Shown here: piece by piece, positions 36,297 to 64,000 of the stretch
Numbering within the stretch: the stretch's first letter is position 1
Layout of the letters: every line of letters begins with the position of its first letter
Assembly (NCBI GenBank): GCA_036877525.1
Contig: JAZGTH010000068.1
Span: 3,342,501 to 3,406,500, forward strand
DNA length: 64,000 nt
Direction of reading: 5' to 3'
From: Chromobotia macracanthus
Lineage: Eukaryota; Chordata; Actinopteri; Cypriniformes; Botiidae
Notes under the pieces: generated by a model
Databases searched by the model: none
Told to the model about the DNA's origin: nothing
Seen by the model: the letters and a program-made list of their open reading frames with translations, nothing else
Translations under genes and position numbers: made by a program

Positions 36297-36333
<37 letters not shown>

Positions 36334-36340
36334 TGTGTGT

Positions 36341-36374
<34 letters not shown>

Positions 36375-36740
36375 GAGTGTGTGTGTGTGTGGTGTGTGTG
36401 TGTGAGTGTGTGTGTGTGAGTGTGTGTGTGAGTGTGTGGGTGTGTGTGAGAGTTTGTGTGTGTGTGGTGTGTGTGTGGGTTTTGTGTTGTGTGGTGTGTG
36501 TGTGTGAGTGTGGTGTGAGTGTGTGTGGTGAGTGTGTGTGTGGTGAGAGTGTGTGTGTGGTGAGAGTGTGTGTGTGGTGAGAGTGTGTGTGTGGTGAGGT
36601 GGTGTGTGGTGGGTGTGTGTGGTGAGGGTTTGTGAGGGTTGTGTGGGGTGGTGAGAGTGTGTGTGGTGAGTGTGTGTGTGTGGGTGTGTGTTGTTGTGAG
36701 TGTGTGTGTGTGTGTGGTGAGAGTGTGTGTGTGTGTTTGG
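35624..36740 (+). repeat. About 1.1 kb of (TG)n-rich repeat in orai2 intron 1
   Basis: About 95 bases of pure TG are followed by about 1 kb of TG broken by GGTGAG and GAG interruptions that recur as higher-order units (GGTGAGAGTGTGTGTG and variants). The long open frames of alternating Cys/Val or Thr/His on both strands are artefacts of the repeat. Alternating TG favours left-handed DNA and is length-variable. Confidence 0.95.
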
Positions 36741-36906
36741 GCTGTTTTCACTCTTTATTCGTGTTGTTTTAGTTTGCTCTCATGTAGATGATGAGATTTG
36801 CGTCTGACGTGGCATTCATGTAATATAAATCAACATTGCGCAGCAGGTCGATTTGTCTTTTAAATCCAGTTTAAAGGAAAGGGAATGTGTGAAGGTACAG
36901 TATGTC

Positions 36907-36992
36907 ACAGAGACTATATACAGACTATATACAGACTATATACAGACTATATACAGACTATATAAAAAATATAAAAAAAAAAAAAAAAAAAA

Positions 36993-37026
<34 letters not shown>
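36907..37026 (+). repeat. 11-bp minisatellite followed by a long A-run
   Basis: Five copies of the 11-mer 'cagactatata' (about 36910-36963) run into an A-run of about 60 bases broken by single T bases (36965-37026). Another 'gattatatacagact' follows the A-run at about 37033, so the A-run splits the minisatellite. It lies in orai2 intron 1. Confidence 0.85.
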
Positions 37027-37030
<4 letters not shown>

Positions 37031-37523
37031 TTGATTATATACAGACTTTATGCTTTTATTTGGAGCAGGAGAACTGTGGCGGTACCATGGTTCAGTTCAG
37101 ATGGTAATACCAGATGATATGTACTAAGGCACTGAATAATTACTAAACCATGGTATTGCCCGTTCTTGTCTAACTTCCATGTGTCTGTTTTACTTAGTTT
37201 CTATTTTCTGTAAAGCTGCTTTTCTAACAACTGGTAACAGGGATATACAATTGCAATGACTGTAGACGTATTTCATTAGTTTACAAATATGCATAGTAAG
37301 TCTGTATATTAAAACTGTATATAATGTATATTTTACGAAATATGTAATTACACTATTTAGCAGAAACCCTAGTGTAGGATATTGTATTAATATATATATT
37401 ATACTAGAAAATAGCCACAAGCAACATGTATACGTATACACCAATACAAGTGCAAGTAAGAGATTTTTATCCTAAATCCCTTTTTTTCATATGATCACTA
37501 TGTGAAATTTTCTCACAGTTACT

Positions 37524-38506
37524 ATGAGCAGTGAACTCAATGTGCCAATGGGCTCTCCAGCTCCTGGGGGCTCTGACAGGCTGCAGGATGGAGGTGGAAT
37601 GGACTACAGAGACTGGGTTCGCCGCAGCTATCTGGAGCTGGTCACGTCTAACCACCATTCTGTACAGGCTCTTTCATGGAGAAAACTCTACCTCAGCCGG
37701 GCCAAACTCAAAGCCTCCAGTCGTACTTCAGCCTTGCTGTCTGGCTTTGCAATGGTTTGTATTACTGTAGGGCTGGGTATCCTAGCCTGCCCCACTATAC
37801 GTTACAGATTGCGCTTCAGATATTTTGTTATTACACTGTGTTTTATATGAATCTTCTTAGTAAATATGTTGAACAAATGTAACAAAGCTTTGAAAGTCAT
37901 CTATAGGTTAAGGATAATAATCCTCCTGACTAGGTGGCCATGGTGGAGGTGCAGCTGGAGATGCAGTACAACTACCCACGAGCACTTCTCATTGCTTTCA
38001 GCGTTTGCACCACAGTTCTGGTGGCTGTCCACCTCTTTGCTCTCCTCATCAGTACCTGCATCCTGCCCAACGTTGAAGCTGTTAGCAACATCCACAATCT
38101 CAACTCCGTCTCTGAATCTCCCCATGAAAGGATGCACCTCTACATTGAGCTGGCCTGGGGCTTTTCCACCGCTCTGGGAATTCTGTTGTTCCTGGCAGAG
38201 GTAGTGCTTCTCTGCTGGATCAAGTTCTTGCCAGTTGACTTTGGGGCACAGCCTACGTCGGTTCTTGCAGCCCTAAAGCAGAACTGTAGCACCCCTGCGA
38301 CTCAACCAGGGCACAGCGGGTGGCAGGCGGCCTTGGCTTCCACCATCATCATGGTGCCAGTTGGATTGATCTTTGTGGTGTTCACCATACACTTCTACCG
38401 CTCACTGGTTCGCCACAAAACCGAGCGGCACCATCAGGAGATCGAGGAACTGCACAAGATCAAGGTGCAACTGGATGGCCATGAACGAGGCCTGCAGGCA
38501 GTGTGA
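37524..38506 (+). CDS. orai2: ORAI2 calcium release-activated calcium channel subunit (orai2), complete
   Basis: Plasma-membrane pore subunit of store-operated calcium entry, gated by STIM proteins. Two coding exons, 37524-37754 and 37934-38506 (180-bp GT-AG intron), encode 267 residues (human 254). The N-terminus (MSSELNVP, MDYRDWVRRSYLELVTSN) is ORAI2-like rather than ORAI1/3-like. The key residues are present: Arg67 (equivalent to ORAI1 Arg91), selectivity-filter Glu82 in MVAMVEVQL (ORAI1 Glu106), and Glu166 in the third membrane helix (ORAI1 Glu190). There are four membrane segments (about 68-88, 95-118, 147-173 and 214-238) and a C-terminal coiled coil (HHQEIEELHKIKVQ) for STIM binding. 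The loop after helix 3 (AALKQNCSTPATQPG) is longer than in human. The coding intron falls five codons before the pore Glu. The gene is intact. Confidence 0.97.
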
Positions 38507-40095
38507 GATTCAGGGATGCTTGGTTTTGCTTAACTCTTTAAGCTTTCAAGCACATCAGAGTTTTTCTCTTTTTTTGGGTGGCATATTTTCTATTTTTTCT
38601 TCTGAGAGGAGATACCTCGTTACCTGGAGGAAAGATTATGCCTTTAAAAAACTGAGCGTTACCGCAAAAAAGAAGAAAGTTTACAGGATTCAGCAAAGGG
38701 CTATTTATTTATATAGGTCATTTGGACCTGTCTTTGTGTGCCATTTTCTGTTTCCCTGTCTTTACTAAGCAAAACAAATGTCATATGGTTACGTGCTTTA
38801 ACATCATTTGCCTGTTTTGTCTTCATTGCCATGCAAACTTGGATTGACAGAGCACCACAGATCGTTAGACCAAATGAGTTGGTCTTGGTTCCATTTACTG
38901 CCAGAGTGTCATAGTATATAGGTATCCAGCTTTTATAAATCACTTTTGTGTGTGAGCTTCAGATTTGATTAGTCAAAAAGTATGGTGCACCATTTACAAT
39001 TGTTCTTCGTTTCTGTTTGCTTGTGGATCTTTTAACCCGTGGAATTGTTGTCCATATATTTTCCTCCAAGACCTTCTGTCATTTTAAAGCTTGCATATGA
39101 AAAAACAATAGCTTACTCTAGGCCTATATGTAGTGCAGTTTTTGGATTAGTCGTTAAATCTAGATGCTTTATCCAGCACATTGCACACTTCAGTTTTCGT
39201 ACTTTTGTTTCGTTAAAGGTTTTGCGTGTATAATGTAATTGCACTGTCACTTGTTAAGCAGAAAAGAGTTCTTGTCATGTTTTACACAAGGACCGTTGAA
39301 TGTCATTCCTGTGTGCTACTTACAAATCGCTCTGTTGATGGCAATAACCAGTACAACAAAGGGTCAAAAGATTACTTGTTTCAAGATATGTGAAGAATGG
39401 GCACAATTACAAAGTACTTGACAAGCCAAAACTGAAACTGTTGGCGCCCTTATGGCAGTCTCAAAATAATGACCGTCTCAAATTGAGGAAAGCATTCCAG
39501 AAGGACAAGTTGGACCAATTGTTGCCTGCCTTTAATAACTGAATTGACAACTTTCAAGTGCACATGTAGTATAGTCCACAATTTGTTCTGTTTGCTTTTC
39601 AATGTGTCAACTTCACCTGTTACAGGTATTTCACAGTGTGAGGTTACAGAGTCTGTTTGCTGCTTTATTTCTTGCCTTACTACATAACTTGCAAAAAGCA
39701 TTATTTTAATTTTATAGAATTATAATATTGAGTTGACTCTGTAATAAGGAATTGTGAAGCACTACTTCTGTTACACATGCACTTGTAATGCAAAAAGGTT
39801 CAAACAAAAAACTTTGACCATAGTAACTAGTTTAATTGGCTCACGGCAGGTTTTTTGAAAGCACTACGTGAAGGCAACATGTAAAAATGAATACTTTGGT
39901 CATTTTTGATACTTCTGTTGCATTGTGCCACACACCAGTACAGATGTACAGCAATTAATATGTAATCTTAAAGCTGATGTTTTTCTGTCCAGAACATGTA
40001 GCTAACTATTATTGTTTTGTAGAGTAGCATTTTTTTCACACTCTGTCTGTACTTGTATGTTAATTTATGCCAAATAAACCTATTTTGTTTAATTC
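38507..40095 (+). other. orai2: orai2 3' untranslated region with poly(A) signal
   Basis: About 1.6 kb of AT-rich non-coding sequence ending at AATAAA (40073-40078). Sequence beyond has no orai2 relation, which fits a cleavage point near 40095. Open frames inside are short and random. Confidence 0.6.
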
Positions 40096-42539
40096 AAAAT
40101 ATATTTGTTTATATTATTAGGGATCCACTCCCAAAGGTGATGGAACCCTGTTGTATTTGTACTGATGTACTTTGTACTGATGTACTTTGTACTTCTTTTT
40201 TGTTCTTTCATTATGATACTGTCCTAAAAACTACTACTTGTCTAGACTACTACTATTTTCCTCAAGAGACTATTATGGTGCCTTTAAAATTAATTCTAAA
40301 CACATTCTGGTCTAAGTGGATAAATCTCACAATTCTCAATTTCAATACAAAACAATGTTTCTTAATTTAAATTATGAAGTATTTATACATTGAACAGAAT
40401 CACTGTTGAGGATATTGACTAAAATTACAAAAACATTTAAAAGTAAAATTTCCAGATGCAATACAGTAATGACAATTGGGTTGTAATTTGTTTAAACAGA
40501 ATATTATGTAACTATGCAAAAGACATTTTTATGATTTTTTTTTATGAATGTTTTTCTTTCAATTTTAAGGTGACCTCTCCCAGACAGTGAAATTATCCCA
40601 ATAGTGCACTTATCCCAATAGTGATATGATCGAGAGTGGTCGTCTGCTGGAAGCATGTGAATGGCCAGGTTTCACAGCTGTTACTGGCAGGCGCACATGA
40701 ACTGCAGCTGGGAATATGATGACAATCATGGCTAGATGTGGGATTTTTGTTATAATGCATTAAAAAATAAAATGACTGCATTTTGTGTTAATATTTGAGC
40801 AAGCATATGCCTTCCAGTTTAGTATAATAGTATACTATATAGAAAATAAATTATAACAGTATGACTTGCAGATTTAGTGTTGGTAGACATAGAACGTTCT
40901 TAGATGCCAAAGTACGAAATTGACATCGGATATCTTAAATAACAGGTTTAGGTGTTGAGCAACATTGCTGTTGTTTAGAATATTGACAGCGACTGTGTTT
41001 TGTGATTATTCATTCAGTACTCTGAATGAACAGGCACTTCTACATCTTGAGAACGGCCTGTTTAAACCTGCTTTGACATTAATTAGTTCTAAATACCAGC
41101 GATCCATGGGGCATGATTACAAATTCAGGTGAAGTTGCCTTGGGCCACAGGCTAATGATGATCAAGTATGAACAGGTGTGCACTAATCTTGCTGCTAGTT
41201 GCTGATAAACTACAAATGCTGTCTGAAACCAAAAACAACACCTTACTGCCTGTCCAGTCAATGCTTAACAGAAACCAGTTTTGTATGTAGATAATGGATA
41301 AGAAAGTTCGCTTTAAGAGTCTTAAGGCATAACCAAGCAAATTTTGTATGACCTAAATATCTTGGTAGAAATGGAAACAAAAGTTGTGGAAACGTTTTCA
41401 GGTTTAGGTCTCGTTTATTGCTTTCAAACGTCATCGGTGTTTTGTTTAAGGGTAGATGTCTTTGACTGGTGTAGTAAGAATGTCTGCAGCAATGATGAGT
41501 AAGAGAACATAACTGACTTGGTATTGTTGTTTTGTTGCATCACTGACCAAGATCTGATTGAGTTTAATCTTCTCTCTGAGCTGTGGATGTTTCGTGTGTC
41601 TGGTGTTTGTTCTTTGATAAGATCAACGCACATTACTGATATTACAGAGGTGGAAAATCGGAGTCTTTGTAGTCCAGATTTTACAACTGAAACTGCTCAT
41701 TTGATCTTGTATCGTCTTGTAATGGCCAGCAGTAACAAATTCAAACAAAAAGGTTTTTCTTACAGGAAGTAGCGAAGCAAACACTTTCTCATGAGTACAT
41801 GGGTCTGGGAAAATTCTTTGACCCTATTTTTAGATGGGGAGTTTTACTCCTCCAGTTTTGAGGCCCTGCCATGATAGCATGCCAAAAAAACTTTAACAAC
41901 AGTAACTTATTACTAGGTGAATGAACACATGGAACGTAAGAGTTTGTTTTATTTAGTAATTTAAAAAATGGAAAACTCACACTTGACCAGCATGGTGGTG
42001 CTCTTTACTTAAAGGACAACAATTGTCACCCCAGGCCTGTAGTAAGCAGCAGTATCAGTATGATACAGTCTAGACTAAAGGTGTGAGGATCTCTGTGTTT
42101 GCTGTATGCGAAGGTGGAAAAGGAACATAAACTATACTAACCACTTAAACCTAAGCCATACTTTACAACAGGGCTCAATTGACATTAATGCATTTACTAA
42201 CAATGAGCAATATACAGCAATTATTAACCTGTTCAATCTTACCAATGCAATTGTCTAATGTAGGTTTGACAGCACTCATCAGTCCTGGGCTAAAATGTAA
42301 AATATTGATGGTCTGTCTTCAGCTGTGGTTAAATGTGCAACTCTTTACCATCACAGCTGGATCAATGAATGACGTTTCACAAACAGCAAATGAAAACTAA
42401 ACTTCTGATGGTCTTGGAAGAATCTTCATGCTTGTTCATTTTTACCTTACCATGTTGCCTTCACGTAAAATATGATTTAAATATGATTTAAATATGATTT
42501 CTGTTTTAAATAAACACTAAAGCAAACGTTTATTATTCT
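40096..42539. other. Intergenic, no gene recognised
   Basis: AT-rich sequence between orai2 and ap2b1. Minor tandem repeats: two copies of a 15-mer 'ctgatgtactttgta' near 40162-40192, and three copies of 'atatgatttaa' near 42470-42500. No coding or RNA gene was seen. Confidence 0.55.
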
Positions 42540-42707
42540 AGACACACTCCACGATCACGTCTCAGGGGTCCGGTGTATCGTCTAAAAGAGTCCGGCTCCC
42601 CACACGTCCTCTGTATTCGTTCCGGTCTTCATTTTGTTTTCCGGGCCGCTCCATCTTCACACTCTGCGGCTGAACCCGCATCACCCCGCCGGGAAGAGCT
42701 CCAGTAA
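42540..42707 (+). promoter_or_regulatory. ap2b1: ap2b1 promoter / 5' untranslated exon
   Basis: A GC- and CpG-richer patch lies about 500 bases upstream of the coding start. It contains 'gatcacgtctcaggggtccg' and 'ttccgggccgctcc'. A plausible 5' exon ends at about 42706 with gctcca|gtaaat, splicing to the acceptor (ttcttcag) at 43156. There is no TATA box. The start point is inferred. Confidence 0.5.
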
Positions 42708-43174
42708 ATAGAAACGCGTATATTTCTCCTCAGTTTGTAAATCGCTGGTGGGTTTGCATTGTTTGTGCTTTCGTAAATCGTCTGACTGCAGTGTAATTGA
42801 GAAAGGACAGACAGCGGTGTAACCCTACAGTCGATAGTTTTGCAGGGATCCAGTTTAGCATACTTGGGTAATGTTTGGGTTAATACACGCCCCATTAATA
42901 CTCTTTATATTTATTACACACGCCTGGTGAAGCTGTAAACTTTACACCTGACATCTATTATTTGTTTGGTCGTCCTCAGTTATGTGAATATGAAGATTGT
43001 GTAGCATGACAATCTCTGATTTTCTATTAATTGGGTGACAGTGTGTCGCATTTGTATTCATTTTTGACCTTCATAAACATAAAATTGTCATTGGGGTATA
43101 AAGTGTTTTGAGATGTAGATGAGACAGATTGTAGATGTGCTTTTTCCTTTCTTCAGATTTAAGAAGCTGTCAAA

Positions 43175-61961
<18,787 letters not shown>

Positions 61962-64000
61962 GTGAGAGGATCTAGTCCTAATTAACCTAACATAAATCAT
62001 GATTCAAGAGTTATTTTTTTACCTTGCGGTATTTAACCTTGTTTGGGCCAGTGGTTACTGTAACACTGAGTTACAGGGTTCTCCTGTAGCTCAGTGGTAG
62101 AGCATTGCATTAGCAGTGCATGAGGATTGTGGGTTCGATTCCCAGGGAGTACATGTACTAAGAAAATGTATAACTTCAATTCACTGTAAGTTGCTTTGAA
62201 TAAAAGCGTCTGCCAAATGCATAAATGTAAATTGAGAGTCATTTCTTATAAATTTAGTTTAAAAAAACTTTATCAAATAATTATAACTAAAAATATAAAA
62301 CTAAAAGCTAAACAACTAAAGTCATGGCAAATCATTAATGTAAAGATGTAGAAATCCTGATATAATAAAGCTTTTTTGGATCTGTTTAAATAGATATTTA
62401 TGTAAATACTTACTTATTTTATGCTAATCACCTGACCCTGAAATTTGGTTAGATACGATTGTAACTGAAAATAGGTCACAAATGTTATTATGAATTGAAT
62501 GCATAATTTATTGGGTATTATTACAGTAATTGATCAATTAATTTTATTAGTGCATTGATACATTTAGACACTCCTAATTTTAAAACTTGTTTCACAAGAC
62601 TCATACTGAACACCTGGTAACACAAAATAACATTGAATACCATTACAGTTTAAAGTCAAGGTGAACGGCTTTTCAAAAAAAATATAAAGCATTTATTTAT
62701 TATTCTTAGTTATTTGCTGTCTGCTGGCAATGAAAAAATGCTGTGAAACATTGGTTTAAGGCTTATCAGCTTGCTATTTGTATTCACCAACCTGGAGCCA
62801 ATTTGAGGGTACAACAATAGACAGAAGGGGTGGGTGGGTGTGGGGTAAAAATGCTCCAAACACAGGGATCAGCGTAGAGAGCCTGTTTCACTCTCCAGAA
62901 TTACTGATCAGACATCCAGAGGTGCATTAATCACCAGAAGTCAGACATTCTCACCTCCCCTGCTTTCATTGTTCTCATCTCTGCGAACACACACTTGGCA
63001 CGCTCATACAGGATTTTGTTTGTGTGCATGCTGTCGCATGCTGTAGCGCCACAAAAACAATCTTTCAGTAAAAACAGGCTTTGTACTGTTGATGGTTTGT
63101 TTTGGTAGGGGATGCCATGCAGTTCAGGTTCAATAGTGTTTTTGACCATGTACAGATTAATCGACTGCTGTTGTGAGATGCTGATTGGCTCAGACTTGCC
63201 ATGACTTGAATAACAATGATTGTAAAATGTGAACGTAATAAAGCACACAAGCAAGGGCAAGGAATAATCAAACTTCTTTTTCACATTGTATCTTGTTATT
63301 ATTTACAAATTATTTATTTATAAAATGTTTTTCTGTACACTTGATTTAGTGGAAACATGTTTTGCGTTGTTTTTGAGACCGACAGATTCATTAGGTTCAT
63401 AAGGATGCAGCACTGGTTCTTGGAGCTTCTACTGGATTTCAGTTTTGGGAGTAGTAGATCGGAAAACTCTTATGTCTGTGGATCGACAATTTGATGAATC
63501 ATTTCAGTGCCTAATTCTGCAGAAAATTAACATCACTAATTAGTTTTCAGCATTGATGTTTTACAGTGTATTTAATCTGCTCACAAACCTCATTGACATG
63601 CGGAGTAATGCTTCTTGTATCAAAACATTCAAAAATATCAAAAGTAACTGAGTGCGGGATAAAAAAACAGATTCTCACCACTGGTTTGAAGAGGTTATTT
63701 TTGAGTAATTAACCACCTAGCAGGGCCCTAGCAACTGCATAGCAAAATCCTAATGACCATTCATAGCAACACCCTGGCAACTATTGCCAAAGTATTTTGT
63801 GGTCAAGCACCACTCTCATTTCAGGTCTTATTTATATTGCCGCTATGAGTTCTGTCTCTCCTTCTCGCCCGTTATCAGGAACTTACTGTGTACTGTAAAT
63901 ATTACGGCAGACTGCAGTCTGGGGACTGACAGCAGTAGTGTCTGCACACCCACTGTGAATTGATGCTCTTTAGCCAGTCATGCACAGCACACTGCACATG
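61962..64000. other. ap2b1 intron running to the window edge
   Basis: After the donor at 61961 (gca g|gtgaga) no further coding exon is readable. Contains the SINE at 62077 and, at 63707-63785, inverted-orientation 'ctagcaact' / 'accctggcaact' repeat text of the 'GGTTGCTAGGG' family. Confidence 0.65.
62077..62235 (+). mobile_element. tRNA-Ala-derived SINE
   Basis: The head reads as a tRNA: D-arm A box 'tagctcagtggtagagc', anticodon loop TTAGCAG (anticodon AGC, Ala), and B box 'gggttcgattccc'. It then leaves the tRNA with 'acatgtactaagaaaatgta' and ends in 'aaaagcgtctgccaaatgca' and 'taaatgtaaat'. The acceptor stem pairs poorly and the extended tail is that of cypriniform (HAmo-like) SINEs, so it is a SINE and not a functional tRNA gene. 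Confidence 0.85.

Noticed and set aside
35618..36751. 377-codon minus-strand open frame of Thr/His repeats and plus-strand Cys/Val frames
   Set aside because: Direct translation of the TG array; no start context, no family and alternating two-residue content on both strands.
62077..62151. A functional tRNA-Ala(AGC) gene
   Set aside because: The acceptor stem is poorly paired and the sequence continues into a SINE body and tail seen elsewhere in fish genomes.

Overview
This is a eukaryotic, almost certainly ray-finned fish window, and most likely from a cyprinid-type fish. The genes have introns with GT-AG junctions, the proteins match vertebrate families exon by exon, and the non-coding DNA carries repeats typical of cypriniform genomes: a tRNA-Ala-headed SINE, the 'GATAGTTCACCC' inverted-repeat element, 'GGTTGCTAGGG' repeats and long TG arrays. 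It holds five genes and one gene remnant. No operon, CRISPR array, rRNA or prokaryotic feature is present.

Layout. (1) About 1 to 17.4 kb, plus strand: pisd, the phosphatidylserine decarboxylase. One upstream alternative N-terminal exon (1580-1734) belongs to a transcript starting left of the window. A second start at about 6.3 kb has its own GC-rich promoter. Both routes splice in frame into the same catalytic exons, which end at a stop at 16317. (2) 21.0 to 22.3 kb, minus strand: cysrt1 (cysteine-rich tail protein 1). (3) 29.1 to 31.7 kb, plus strand: rnf224, a RING-finger protein, head to head with cysrt1. The same two genes are neighbours on human chromosome 9q34.3. (4) 31.8 to 32.0 kb, minus strand: a broken copy of the C-terminal WD40 end of the splicing factor gene prpf4. 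(5) 35.3 to 40.1 kb, plus strand: orai2, a store-operated calcium channel subunit, whose first intron contains about 1.1 kb of TG-rich repeat and a long A-run. (6) 42.5 kb to the right edge, plus strand: ap2b1, the beta subunit of the clathrin adaptor AP-2. Nineteen coding exons are readable (about 875 residues); roughly the last 75 residues lie beyond the window.

The genes are unrelated housekeeping, epithelial and signalling genes with separate promoters and do not form a functional system. The points most worth checking are regulatory. The ap2b1 3' splice site downstream of a 42-nt cassette exon is built of (TG)n-T33-(TG)n, like the CFTR exon 9 acceptor. ap2b1 has a GC-AG first coding intron. 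pisd has alternative N-termini plus a frame-switching pair of donor sites. The orai2 promoter has two TCACGTGAC boxes. A TATA/AP-1 promoter-like site near 19.93 kb has no recognised gene. I saw no convincing novel multi-gene system.
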